Assembly (NCBI GenBank): GCA_028554795.2
Contig: CM068832.1
Coordinates: 83,636,049 to 83,700,048 of the forward strand
Source of the DNA: Sinohyriopsis cumingii
Lineage: Eukaryota; Mollusca; Bivalvia; Unionida; Unionidae
Direction: 5' to 3'
Length of the DNA: 64,000 nt
Shown: piece after piece, positions 28,300 through 40,450 of the stretch
How the letters are laid out: each line of letters opens with the position of its first letter
How positions within the stretch are numbered: the first letter of the stretch is position 1
The notes under the pieces: model-generated
Database searches by the model: none
What the model was told of the DNA's origin: nothing
The model's input: only the letters and a program-made list of their open reading frames with translations
Program-made: the position numbers and the translations under genes

Positions 28300-31140
28300 A
28301 ACTTTGTCAACCATGCAAATGTGTTAACGTTTGAAAAATTGTTGACTTCTTGATTTATATTTGAGAGGTTTCTTGCTGTAATTAAAAGTGTTTAATTTCG
28401 AAAATTATTGTATGTCATTTTTCACAGACACGGTATGGATATATGCTATTTCACAACTCTCATTATCCCTCAGGGTCAAATTAGCAATTTCGTTCCGAAA
28501 ACCACAATAATGTATTCCTGTGCTTCCACGATTGAGGAATAGAAAGCGGTCAGCTCTCCAGTCTGTTCGCAAAGTCTGCAGCGAACAGAGGAACGAGCAG
28601 AACAATAATAAACAATTGTGCTAGCGACGGGGATTATTTCCGCGCAGTCGTTGAACGCACATATATGCCTTAGACTCGCAGTAACCTCTGGCTGGAGAAT
28701 GAGAGCACAAGAGAAGAGACGACAACTTTGCTCCTGATTTGGGACAATAAGCCTAATGAATTAAGAAGAACGTCACGTTAACGAATGCCTCACCATAAAC
28801 AAATAAAATAAACACGGAGAACCCAAATCCAGTTTTACTGGATGGAACAAGAGTCTCACTACCTGAGGGACATAATAAACCAACTATAAAAGAGGAGAAC
28901 TGGTGATGGAGTGTCCATTACCCCTACTAGCGGTCATATGGAAAATCACTCCTTTGTAAGGTCACCTATGACTAACCAGCAGTCACTTAGCCAAAGGACG
29001 GTTGTTGATATGGTGAATTCTTTACCCTTGAAGCAACGCTTAAGAACAGTCTACGATCCAGCGCCACATCTCTGTCACGTCAGTCGGACCTGCAAGTGTT
29101 AACTAGCCTATTTAGGGGCTAATACGACACTCTATATTGTTATATACACATTCTCTATCTGGAGAACCTTCGATATCAGTTTGTATTGATCTTTCAAATT
29201 TGACACTTTTTACTCCCTTCAAAATTATTCTAAAATGCACCCATGATCTTAAAGTAGTAATAAGTCACTTACATTTCATTTTGGAGAGTTTATCGGAAGT
29301 GGTATGTCCACCTTGTACTCACAGTTTATATATTATCCTTGTAGAAAGAATATTTACAAATATAATATTTGACTATTATTGCGAAGGTGGCTTACAATAA
29401 ATTGGCTAGTAGGAATATCCCAAAATATAGAACGTGCTGCGATTTGACCTTAAGTGATATGCTTGACTTCTGAGATTGTATTTGATTGTTTGTGTATGTC
29501 ATTTTTGTTTAAAAAAGAGGGTTTCCGTTCCCCAATATTTGTGGTATGGAGTATAGTGTGCTTTGTTTGCAATATTGTTTTGTTTCTAAATGAGTGGAAA
29601 GTGTATTTTACGTCTGCGCATTGCTATCTCTTTTCCATGATATATGATGTGTAGTTTGTGTTATATGCATGTTTTCTTGAACGCTAGTGCTTCAAGCATG
29701 CAATGCGGTGCGTTCGCCAATCACAATCAAATTTAACCCTTCGATATCGTTAAATAAGAAATCTTTTATATAATTTGGTTGAACGTTATTTAAAAAATAT
29801 TCATTTAATAATTAGGACATGTAATTTATACTCTGCACATAACATTCCAAAGAGCGTGTACGCACAGAACCGGGGTAGTGTCTTAAGTAGAGTTTTAATC
29901 AAGCGTTTTATGGCGATACTTACTGTATCAACATGATTGTACGTGTAGGTCAAATCCCACTCATAGTATGCACCGTGTAGCATATATGTCATGAAATCGG
30001 ACACAACTGACCCGCATACTATGTGTACATAAACGCGTGAGGAGTGTGGCTCCTGCTCCACAAGCACACAATCATGTAATTAGCACAATTTGTAGGCTTA
30101 CACTATTCGCACATGCCTTGTTGGCAAAAGAGACGTTAGTCCAGGAATAGATGGATATATTGTCCACCTACTCTCGCGGACCCGCCAACATACAACAATA
30201 AGCCCCTTTAACATTTTGATGAAAGACGCATGGTGGAGTTATGCAGCTACATTACTTTGTGTGACAAGTCAAATGTCATCCCAAAGTGGGGAGGGGACAT
30301 GTCAAAGACGTGAAGGATGAGGAAGAACAGAACATGAAAGGGATATTCACCTTTTAACATTGTAGAAGGTGGAAAAATGATAGAGGCTGTTAATTGGATG
30401 GTAGGGACAAGGTATTGTTTTAAAGAAGATAGATTCCATTCTTGATTAGCTATGTAAGACGGGAACAACATAGTCTTTAGACACCTACAGAGGCTTGTAA
30501 GGACATTCGTGGATTAAGACGTTGTGATAATCATGGCTACCTAGGCACAGGAAATAAAAGAAAGGACAATAATAAGATAAAAGGGAAACCTTGGTTGAGT
30601 AAAAAGTGGAACAAGTTGCAAGAAAACTTCAGAGCTATAAGTCATCCAGACTGAATGCCTGAGAATGAAGAAAAGAAGAAGGTAAAAGCGACGTTGGTAG
30701 AAAAAGGAAAGAACATATTGAAGATTCGGTGATCACATAGAATGTACAAACTGAGAAAGCAACGATTGTTTCAGGGCCACTTCCGTGCCTCAAAGCGAAT
30801 ATGATCATTGTCAAAATGTTGTCGTTGTGTTACATATATATGTTTCTTTGTGTAAGTTTTGTTGGTCCCCATAAACCCTATCTTCCTTATATGAAACATT
30901 TTGTCCCTATAAACCATTTTGTTTCCATACACATTTCACATATCATTTACCATGCTTACATAGAGTAGCATGCATTGAGGTTAACGCAAATAAAGTTACT
31001 AAGCTTTTCCCCAAATGTCCTTCCTATGATAAATTCCCATTGTTCCTATAAATCTGTTCTGCCATTTCAATGATTAATCCCATGGTCTCCAAGTGGCCAC
31101 ACTATACTACTTGTAATCAAGCAACATCAACCTCTACCTT
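28300..31140. other. Intergenic DNA without a supported gene
   Basis: Short open frames on both strands (28,405-28,605 minus, 28,911-29,102 plus, 29,137-29,400 plus, 29,801-30,067 minus) have no recognised content. The stretch 28,600-29,100 is less AT-rich and may still belong to the element remnant to its left. 30,100-30,800 is purine-rich and could be the far end of the Gypsy remnant to its right. Confidence 0.4.
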
Positions 31141-31149
31141 GATGATCTC

Positions 31150-32250
31150 TCTTTTTCATCTTGCCAATGACAGTAAGGAGCTGTGATCATTAAACACAAT
31201 AATCGGAGAAGGAGCTGAGCTAATATACACTTCAAAGTGTTGCAAAGACAATGTCAGGACCAAACGTTATTTCTCAATTGTGAAATAATTTCTTAGAAAA
31301 ATAGCACACTGGATGCTTTACGCTATTTTGGTCTACTTGAATCTATATTCCACCAACATAACATCACTTGCATAAATATATATTTAAAATGATTGACTGA
31401 AATTGGGATCTGAAAGAACTGATGTACACTAATGCCTGGCCTTTAATTTATCAAGCGGCTTCTGACAATTTTCAGACCAAATGAATCATAGTTTCTTACT
31501 CAACAAATTTGACACCGGTTAAGCAATTATGGAAAAATTGAAACAAAATTTCCGACACTATACAGCCTCACCCAAACATCGCATCAGTTCTTTTGCTAAT
31601 AGACACAGGGAATTCAATGTCACACAATATGTCCTAGAAATGTGACACAAGTACGCATAACTCACTTTTGGATAAAATAATTGTCAATTTTATATATATG
31701 AGTCTGTCAAGGAATTTCTGAATTATTTTTAAGTAATATTTCTATGTGACTTTGTAGATGATGACATCATCCGTTTTAATCATCGCAGCTATCTACCCAA
31801 GAGGCAATCATGTTTATTATACTTTGAAAAGCACAAGGCGGACCTTTTATTTCAAACGGCAACAGTTTATCTTGAAAAAGACCATTTGGAGGTCAGAATG
31901 TCGAAATTTCCCTTGCTCTTTCCATTTGTGGTTTATGTCAGAATCTTTTCAAAAGTCGAAATTGTTTAGATATGTAGCATTTTCAATTGTATCAATGCAG
32001 TGTTCGCACCTGGCAATGGAAACAATTCAGGTTTGGTTGCTATGTAGGCCATTTTATAATCAGTGCACATGAAGGAAGCATGATCTGGTTTCGCTAAAAG
32101 AATTCATGGTGACCTACAATCGCATTTAATTGGTTCTCTGAAATCAATCCCCAAAATGCTGAATTTCTTATCTCAAACAAGAGGTTTCATCATGTAAGGA
32201 CATAGGTTTACAGGCATGGAATCTACAATTTCAACGTCATGGTAAATTCT
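31150..32250 (-). pseudogene. Ty3/Gypsy pol (RT-RNase H) remnant
   Basis: Read on the minus strand from 32,250, the pieces are in normal pol order. HDVEIVDSMPVN (about 32,243-32,208) is the approach to RT. FPLPGANTALIQLKMLHISK (about 32,027-31,968) matches the (Y/F)PLP----ALI segment. ERAREISTF (about 31,923-31,897) and PPNGLFQDKLLPFEIK (about 31,894-31,847) match the T--GL--W--LPFGLK segment. VCDIEFPVSIS (about 31,633-31,601) matches the downstream palm region. KHPVCYFSKK (about 31,318-31,289) and LQHFEVYISSAPSPIIVF (about 31,245-31,192) match RNase H. The YxDD box region (about 31,680-31,740) is not recognisable. Frames change several times. I see no LTRs of this element. Confidence 0.75.
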
Positions 32251-32459
32251 ACTTGTTCATGTAGGAATATCTCGAAACAAGTGCTTATATTTAAGTGAGA
32301 TCTGTTTTAGTACATTCTTTTCTTGTGGCTGTAGACCGTAAAGTTCCTTGTTCAGATCATTCATACTTTCTGAAGGTTTTTTATTCCTAAATCACTACGG
32401 TCCGATTTCATTCCGTTACTTTAATCATATAATGTTGGACAGGTGTACCTAAACTGATT

Positions 32460-34200
32460 GCATAATTAATCTGGCTATCCTATCATCATACTTCTTTAAC
32501 ATATGTACATGCCAGGTTGTCGTGGGGTTTCTTCTCAACCAAGAAGTATTAATGATGTAATTTAAAGTATTTTCTTACCATAGTACTTAACCAGGAGGTG
32601 ATTTCGTGGTATGTTCAAGAGAGACAGGAAATTCCGTTCGTTTACATTTTAGCATTTCTTAAACTCTTTATCGAATGAATAGAAAGTAGATACGTTTTTG
32701 CAACTTCTCAAGCTTTTGTCAACTTGTATTCAAAGGCAGAAACGTAGTCCATATGATTTATCATGTATCTTAATTTAAAAATATTTTTCTTTAATAACGT
32801 CATTGCTCCACGGACTGTGTATCAAAAATCCAGTACATAAAGGATTGAATCCTAAAGATGTTCCAACTGATAAACTAACAGCATAAAAGAGTAAATGAAC
32901 ACTGTCGAGCCAATTTTTTCCAGTATCAAAATAATATGACCAAATCATATTTTGCAAACTTTTATAAAATCTTTTAAAAGTATCTTGGCTTTTATGGTAA
33001 TAGTAGAAGACTTGAATTGCAAGATACCTAAGTTATGCATTGCTAACAAAGAATTCCATATATTAAATTTGACCTTGATGAGATTGGACAGATTTGACAG
33101 GCTTAATTTAGTAAAACAAATGTCATCAAAGACTTTACTGTTGTTTAAGTTTTTATATTCCTCAAATATGCACTATGGTCACGCGCTCGGTCGGCAGGAG
33201 TTAGGGAAGTGCACACTGTCACCGTGGTACTAGGCTGGCTTTGGGTATTCAGGATACATTAACTGAGGTTCAAGATAGAATAATTGATGAAATTGGGAGT
33301 AATGACAATTTTGGAAGATAGTAATTGTGGTGTTTTAAAATATCTTGAATATTACTGACCAATGGTCTGTTGATTTTCAAACAATTTTCTTCAGTGATGA
33401 TGAGTAAATAATTTTGATGACCAGTGGAGAATTGAACAGATGTTTCTGATGACAAATGGATATAAGTTTCCGGTACAAAGATTTGCTCACTAAACCTATC
33501 TTAAAACATTTTAAAACAACCGTCTGAGAAAATCCAATTGTTATTATTTAAACACTAAACGTTAGAATTTTGGGGGGAATGATTGTAAATAGATTATTGT
33601 ATGTTTAAATATATTTTACTGGCATAGCTATTAACAGTTGAGATCTTACTACAATAACGTAGCATACATGAATTTTGGATTCTAGTCAATTAAAAAGAGG
33701 GTCATGTAATATGTTTAGAAATTAATGCAAACATTATGATTTCAGGGTGCAAAGTAGAAGTTAAGTATTTTAAACATTGTTTTCTTACCAAAGTTTTTAA
33801 TCTCGCTCTGGAAGATCAAAACGTGGGTCAAAAAGAGGAATTGAGTCAGATGGCCCAATAATTAGGTTTGCCATGCTATTTATGATATCTAGTATGCATC
33901 AACAAGAAATATTGCAACAGTTAAGTTTTTGCATTAGATTTTCATAATAAAGGAGAGTGTTTAGAATGACATACTATGTTTTGATGCATCAGACTATGTA
34001 TTTACAAAGAACAAACAGTACAGTTGTGTTTTAAAATGCCACTTTTCTCCGTTAAAAAAGAATTAGATTAAAAATAGTATGCCTAGAGTTGTTACACATT
34101 CAACAAATGCTATTGCAACATAAATGTATATATGTCTACTTTTGAGACTACCTGCATGCATACACTGAATTTTTCGTCATCCTACAATCGATAAGTTATG
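32460..34200. other. AT-rich DNA upstream of the lectin-like gene, nothing recognised
   Basis: No domain or repeat is recognised. Short open frames on both strands overlap each other and look random. Confidence 0.4.
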
Positions 34201-34359
34201 TTCAAGGAAGTACTCTAGAGTAGTCACTTGATAAAGGTGATATCAATGTCGTTATGACTGCGCGGGCATCATACTTTATACAAGTCCGTTCCCGTCGAGT
34301 AAAGAACATCCTGTTTTGGTTTAATACTAAGTTCGCTCGCCATTTTAGACTGCGTTGAA

Positions 34360-34429
34360 ATGACATGTCAGACAATATTAACAATTATAACCGTCTTATG
34401 CTCTTTGGAATATAGTGCGTTTATCAAGG
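34360..34429 (+). CDS. Exon 1 (signal peptide) of a CTLD-repeat gene
   Basis: This is the candidate first coding exon of the gene continued at 41,917. From the ATG at 34,360 it encodes 23 residues plus one base. They begin MTCQTILTIITVLCSLEY and then reach S-A-F, a short uncharged start, a hydrophobic core (ILTIITVLCSL) and a small-residue cleavage region, which together make a good signal peptide. It ends at a strong splice donor, AAGG|gtaagtaag, leaving phase 1, the same phase used by every other core exon. No stop lies between the ATG and the donor. The link to the downstream exons is inferred from strand, phase and order; the intron would be about 7.5 kb. Confidence 0.55.
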
Positions 34430-34675
34430 GTAAGTAAGATTTTATTTTCATTCCTTACATTTTCTGCTATGTGTAAGTCAATATTCTCTTGTTATTGTAC
34501 TGTACTACAATGACGAATCCAGCACTGTTTACAAGTGTTCGTATCCTATACTGTTCCTTTTATGTTACATCTATCATTCGTTTAATTACCTGCGTGAAAT
34601 AGAATTTAATTTCCAGTTAGCACACATTATCATTAAAAATCTCAGTACCTAGAACCGATTATGACTAGATTATAC

Positions 34676-34708
<33 letters not shown>

Positions 34709-34730
34709 TGTATGTATGTATGTATGTATG

Positions 34731-34818
<88 letters not shown>

Positions 34819-34835
34819 ATAATAATAATAATAAT
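34676..34835. repeat. (TATG)n-(TA)n-(ATA)n microsatellite
   Basis: (TATG)n at about 34,676-34,734, (TA)n to about 34,816, then (ATA)n to 34,835. The (ATA)n part is probably the 3' tail repeat of the adjoining LINE. Confidence 0.97.
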
Positions 34836-35510
34836 GAGGACTTTGTATAGCGCCTAATCCTTAGAAGCTCTAAGCGCTTTACAACTTTAGACAACACCTA
34901 TAAGATAAGAAACATAATAATATTATTACAAAAACAAACAACAAACAACATGAAATTAGAAAAACATTACAAAAATGAAAAACATGCTGATAATATTTCA
35001 GGTAGGAAACATTATTAGGTCTTTAAGTTTTCTCTTGCTGTCGAAATAAGTGAGTTTTGAGAGCCCTCTTGAATGTGATCACGGTGTCTTTGTGTCTAAG
35101 TTCAGTGGGCAATTCATTCCACGTTGCTGGGCCCTGGTATGCAAAAGAACGCTGTCCATATGACTTTGTTTTCATACTTGGAATAAAGAGTATACGATTG
35201 TCAGAAGAGGAGCGTAAGTATCTTGCTGGTGTGTACACATGAGTGAGGTCAAATAGGTATGTTGGACTAGAGTCCGACAGTGAAATGTAGCACAGAGAAC
35301 AAATGTTGTGTTTGATTCTGGATCGAATGGATATCCAGTGTATGGTACAGAGCAGCGGGGAGGTGTGCTCTGATCGTGGTACTCTAAGTATGATCTGAGC
35401 AGCTGTGTTTTGAACTTTTTGAAGTTTCTGGAGTAGATATTGAGATGAACCAGACAGAATTGAGTTACAATAGTTCAGTCTTGAAAGTACTAATGAACAC
35501 ACAAGTATAT
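34817..35510 (-). mobile_element. 5'-truncated CR1/L2-like LINE with intact C-terminal reading frame
   Basis: A minus-strand LINE fragment. From about 35,510 to 35,023 an uninterrupted frame encodes the reverse transcriptase C-terminal domain. It includes LSRLNYCNSILSGSSQYLLQ (the usual SRLDYCNSLL), KLQKVQNTAAQIIL (the LQ-VQN-AAR-I block) and GPATWNELPTELRHKDTVIT (the GP--WN-LP--LR block). It ends at a stop near 35,023. A 3' UTR follows with tatagcgcctaatc and aagctctaagcgctttacaa (about 34,836-34,882), a 3' end I recognise from CR1/L2-like elements of marine invertebrates, and then (ATA)n. The 5' end is lost into a TG/TA-rich microsatellite. The intact frame suggests a fairly young insertion. 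It lies antisense in the first intron of the lectin-like gene. Confidence 0.85.
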
Positions 35511-35620
35511 ACAGATAGACATACATACATATACACACATATATGCACATATACATACACATATATATATATACATATACATATACACACATACATATAA
35601 GAAAGTATATAAATATAAAT

Positions 35621-35686
<66 letters not shown>
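35511..35686. repeat. Compound CA/TA microsatellite
   Basis: Interrupted (CATA)n, then (AC)n to about 35,642, then (AT)n to 35,686, bordering the truncated 5' end of the LINE. Confidence 0.93.
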
Positions 35687-35687
<1 letters not shown>

Positions 35688-36375
35688 GGGGATCATCACG
35701 TTGACTCTTACTTAGAACACGTGGAAATTATTTATATGATAGACATTAAATGGGTCCGTTTCCCTAATTTGCAGAACAAGCATAATATCAGGTATTGTTC
35801 TCAATTTCATGTGTTCCTCTGTATAATGTGTCTATTCAACCAGCCACAACGAATAGGTGTCTGCCATGATTGATCATTCATAAAATCTAAAATGTCTTCT
35901 CTCTTGCTCAATAGGATATGAAGTAATGAGTCATTGTCCTGACATAAAAGCTAGTATGAGTCTAAAATATATATTGCATCTATTATTTGTTTTCAAACAC
36001 GATATTACGTTTATCGTTTATGGCTTGGCAGTATAGTTATATATGTTTGACTCTAACTGTAGTCAATCTTTTGCAGAGTTTACAGTTATATACCATTCTC
36101 TTTTGAAACTGAACACATAGTTAAATAGGCAATGTTTACTAAGGTCCAAGTTTTATTGAGAAAATGTTTACCAAGCTTCCAGACAGAAACTGGTTGGAGT
36201 GTAGTAAGGACAATTGCATTATGCAAAAGCTCAGGTCTCATTTCAAGTTTAGATGTGCACAATGATTCTTCGCAGCACTGAACTGCCGTTTTAATAGTCC
36301 TAGACTGGTTTTGGGATAGAGTGTTCACGTATAGGTGGAAGAAGCCTCCAAGCTGGTTTTTCAAAAGAATACATT

Positions 36376-36493
36376 GTATGTATGTATGTATGTATGTATG
36401 TATGTATGTATGTATGTATGTATGTATGTATGTATGTATGTATGTATGTATGTATGTATGTATGTATGTATGTATGTATGTATGTATGTATGT
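36376..36493. repeat. (TATG)n tetranucleotide microsatellite
   Basis: About 29 consecutive TATG units. All open frames across it (Met-Tyr-Val-Cys and Thr-Tyr-Ile-His repeats) are artefacts. Confidence 0.99.
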
Positions 36494-36499
36494 TTGTAT

Positions 36500-38225
36500 A
36501 TGTATGATTGTATCCATTCGCTTGCATGGCTATGTATATAGCTAACAATCTGTTGATACAAACGTTCGTAACGGCTCTAATACAAAAGAGTATTGCAGTT
36601 TTTTTGGGTCGTTCGGCTCTCCACCAGAAAATGAAATAACGTCCATCTAAAAAATCAAACAAACAAGTAAGGCACACATTGTTTATAAAATATCATTGGG
36701 TCCTCTGTGTTTTGCTGATGGGAAAGTCTGCAACTAAGATTTAACAAGAATGAAGTGGAAATGAAGAAATATCCCAAGAGAGGCCTTAAACTAAGTAAAC
36801 AACTTAGTATTATGAGTGTGCTGTCGGATTAACGTAGTTTTCGAAAATAAATATGGGACGATCACGTAACGCAATTACAATAATCTCTAACAGGTCGCAT
36901 GTACAAAGGAAATCAGTATACGAAATAAGATCATGCATATACTGGTGAAAAGTGAAACAAAGATTATTATCACATTTGCCAACATCCAAGTCAAGAATAT
37001 AAATTTTAATTTAAGTTTAACTAATTTCAGTTTTAGCTTTGGACAATAGAGCATAGATAGGTCACATGAATCAGATACGAAGGTTCTTTTCTTGAAATAA
37101 AGTTTCGATAACAATTGTTTGACATGCCTGTATTCGTGTCCATTATATTTTTTGTTTAAACTTAAATGTAATAAATATTTACTAAGACAAACGTCCAAAA
37201 GAGACACAACATACATTGTAAAATTGCTAATATGCTGCAGGTTACGGCAAAGTGTAAAACTGACATTTAATGCTTAAATGGACATGTCTTTTAAATCTGA
37301 AATAAACCTTAACCAAATTAAGGCTACATTTCCTTTTTATCTACTACAATAAGATGTAGACTTCGATCGTCCTTGGATAGATTACTCTTTCTCGTAACCA
37401 ATCTTTGTTTTAAAATTAGATCTGTACAAGATCAAAAACTAACTTTAATATCAGTCATGCTGAGTTTAATGTAATAATTACTAGAGACTAAAATAGACGA
37501 ATATTGTGAATACAAATAACGCTAATACAAAAGATGATATATTTATATTTTAATTCGATGAGTGTTTTTCTCGTATTACCAGCATTTAGTGAGGTAAAAG
37601 ATTTTAAGGAACTAATGTTACGAAATAAACTATGAAAAGGTTTATAAAATTAAATTGAAAACTTGTTGTATCGGATGCATTAATCATGACTGATTTCATT
37701 TGCGTTATCTACATTGAATGTTATATTATTAAAGGTGATCACCTGACCTGTGAATATTTTAGAAAATCAAAACTATGTGTATTTAGTCGGAGATAATATA
37801 GTTTGATGTCGGTTATTATAATTTTTGAAATGATGGGAAATAGGATGTTGCTATTTTGTTAACTATACCAACGAAACATAATCTTTTTTGAATTAAAGTA
37901 TTGTTTCCATAATACAAGTAATGCATAAGAATAGTAGGATTGACAGCTTATTACGATAATGAATAAAGTATTGATATCGGGTGCAAAATACTTTACGTCA
38001 TTGGTTATTGCTGAAGCGTATTCAACAAATGAATTCAATCAAATTGCTAGGCTATGGATTTAGAAATGTATATTATGAACAAGTTGTTAGTTCATGAAAC
38101 TTAATATATATCTTGTCCAAAAATTATTTTAATATATCATATTTAAAATATATTCGTGCCTCTAGCTAGGAATATTGTTTCCAAGGAGACTTTATTTCGT
38201 ACTATGGTAATAACCATTGCAAGCG

Positions 38226-38259
<34 letters not shown>

Positions 38260-39530
38260 CAAAATCATCAATGAATATATAGATTTCATACTTGCACCAT
38301 AATTTAGAAAAAAATAAGCGCAAAAAAATGATGCCTTCAAAAAAAGTGATATGTAAATAAAGAATACCTCCCTATCGAGGAACACAATTTTTTGGCATAG
38401 AATGCAGTAAGTTAAGTGAGAAATAAATTGTATAAACGTGAGGAAACGATCTGTAACGAGCATACAACATGACGTTTTTAAGCTTATATCAACGGGACTC
38501 TTTAGCCAGTTCCAAAACCACTGTGAAATGCTTGACATTATTGTTTCAAAGTACGGACCATTTCGAGGCCTGATCATTTTTAACACCAAAATCTATATCA
38601 AGGTGTTTTGTTTTTAATGTGCAAACCACTGACATTCGCTGATTTGAATGGGGTTCTGTTTCAGGCCACTAAACAGTAAGTAATAATGATGATCATCCAA
38701 GGAAATACAATGCACTTCTGAATTATCTAGAGTTTACCATCATTTACTTTCCTTTCAATGTTAGTGATAATGTCAGGTTTTAGCGTCCCAGTGAAGCTAT
38801 CGTGGTTAATATCTTTTGATGCAACAATGTCCTTTAACCGTATTCGTGATAGAGTCTACACACTATTGATTTATTGCTCGATCCTATCTAGCAACGCGCC
38901 AAAAGTGAAGCGGCCGCTAAGATATCAAACAAAGGCCTTGGTAACATTTTATCAGACTTGCCGCGGGCTCTGCTATCATTTTTATTGCTGTCACACCATC
39001 TCAATAAAAACGGTGATTGTGGATATCGGCGCAAACCTATTAAGCATTCATTCTATCGTCAAATAAGATTCACTTTTGCTGGACAAGAGACAGAACTTTA
39101 TCTCCAGGACGAAAATTTTTGATGTTTTGCCCTGCCTTAAGTGTATTTTTAGTAAATAGGTATGTTGAAAGGAAATGTTTATTTTAACAATTTCAATCGT
39201 CCATGGACATCATGTATAAAACCTAAAGAACTAAAACTGGGCAATATACAAAAAAAGGATCTAATACACTAATAGCACGATATATTTCCTGTTCAACAAC
39301 AAGACCTGTCCTGTGGAAAAAGTTCCAAAATTCGGAAAAAAAAGTTGATAATAATTTTATAATTAGTCACTGTAAAGATGTACATAAGCATCTATTTTTA
39401 GATCCTATGCAATTGCACGTTCTTTAATATCTTAAATAGATCCTAATCACGTACATCAAGACCAACTGTAGATAATTATTACAATTTACCGCCATGAAAA
39501 TATTACAAAAATAGATATACCTAAGACACG
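36500..39530. other. Intronic/intergenic AT-rich DNA
   Basis: If the lectin-like gene model is right, this is within its first intron. It contains a 29-bp poly(A) tract at 38,229-38,257 and no recognised gene. The open frame at 38,758-39,066 has no domain I know. Confidence 0.4.
38229..38257. repeat. Poly(A) tract
   Basis: A run of about 29 A. It could be the tail of a plus-strand retroposed sequence, but nothing recognisable lies upstream. Confidence 0.9.
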
Positions 39531-39536
39531 TATGAT

Positions 39537-39905
39537 GGCAAATGCATCTTATGTTTTTGATTTGACGAAGTACAAGAGGGAATGAAAATCTTGATGCTCA
39601 ATCTACCGGTTCCAACTGGCCTTCAAATTCATTACACACCTCGTTTACATTGGAGTTTGACGACACCCATACATAAGTAAAAGTAACTGCCAGAGATCTT
39701 GCGATGTTGTTTGTTATTTGATTTTTTTGATATACATATGATTGCGAATGAATATAATGTTTTTGATGCGACGAAGTAAAAGAGCAAATGACAATCTTGG
39801 TCTGCAAAAATAATCACAAAACTCGTCTGCATTCGAATATGACGACTCGCCTACATGAGTGAAAGTAACTGCCTGATATCTTGTGAAGTTCTGGGTTATG
39901 TTGTG
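39537..39905 (-). repeat. Diverged tandem duplication (about 205-bp period) with shared reading frame
   Basis: 39,537-39,722 and 39,744-39,905 are diverged copies (for example atgtttttgatttgacgaag versus atgtttttgatgcgacgaag, and aagtaaaagtaactgcc versus gtgaaagtaactgcc). On the minus strand both copies can be read in the same frame with conserved residues. Copy 1 has SLAVTFTYVWVSSNSNVNEV and copy 2 has QAVTFTHVGESSYSNADEF, each followed by a matching LRxIKN end. It may be a duplicated exon or a repeated element segment. Confidence 0.6.
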
Positions 39906-40339
39906 GTTTGAGTGCCTAAAACGAAGTAGGTGGAGTGTAAGATTGGCTATAGTACCGTGTATTTGTAAGGTAACCTATATGAAGCAACATCATTCCTAAG
40001 AAACGATAACGCGGTATTAGAATGATTACGAAAACACTTATACAAATCTGGTGGATCTGTTCGCATAAATAACTTTCCGAAACTGTCGTTTCTGCGAACA
40101 TTATATGCATCAGTTCTCAGAATGAATTACATGTATCCGAATGAATATTTGTCCTTAAAGAAATAAAGCGCTATCCAGTGTACTAGCTTATGAAATGTGT
40201 TGTCTGAGTGATTGTCCCACTGTATATTCCTGCAAGGCTGCTGACTTAAACAAATTTAGCGATCGGTATTTCTTTACACAGAAACGAAGACACAATCATG
40301 CAAACCAAAAACGTGTTGTGCAGTACTGAACGCATTTTG

Positions 40340-40450
40340 CTATTGCAGAGAGCAAATCATCAATGTCGCTACCAGGGAGCCAAAGTTTCCAGCATTCCTT
40401 AAGGAATTCGTAAGCCTTTTTCAGGTCAATGTAGAACAGCTACTAATAAA
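40340..40450 (-). other. Weak RT-like fragment
   Basis: On the minus strand, about 40,444-40,400 reads LFYIDLKKAYEF, which looks like the F-x-DLKKAYD block of a LINE reverse transcriptase. The following residues do not match that family well, and no other RT block is found nearby. Confidence 0.25.

Larger units (their letters stand above)
21930..28300 (+). mobile_element. Polinton/Maverick (adintovirus-like) element remnant
   Basis: A plus-strand cluster of broken genes whose recognisable members occur together only in Polinton/Maverick or adintovirus-type elements. They are a FtsK/HerA-type packaging ATPase (about 22.0-22.5 kb), a retroviral-type integrase of the F54H12.3-like group (about 23.7-24.5 kb), a possible minor-capsid-like gene (about 25.8-26.2 kb) and a capsid-region gene of the F54H12.2-like family (about 26.6-27.5 kb). 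Every gene has stops or frameshifts. I did not find the protein-primed DNA polymerase B or terminal inverted repeats, so the copy is partial. It carries an internal tandem duplication and a SINE insertion. The base composition looks slightly less AT-rich than the flanks. Confidence 0.75.

Noticed and set aside
36086-36677. Long open frames of Thr-Tyr-Ile-His or Met-Tyr-Val-Cys repeats on both strands
   Set aside because: They are translations of the (TATG)n microsatellite at 36,376-36,493 plus flanking sequence.
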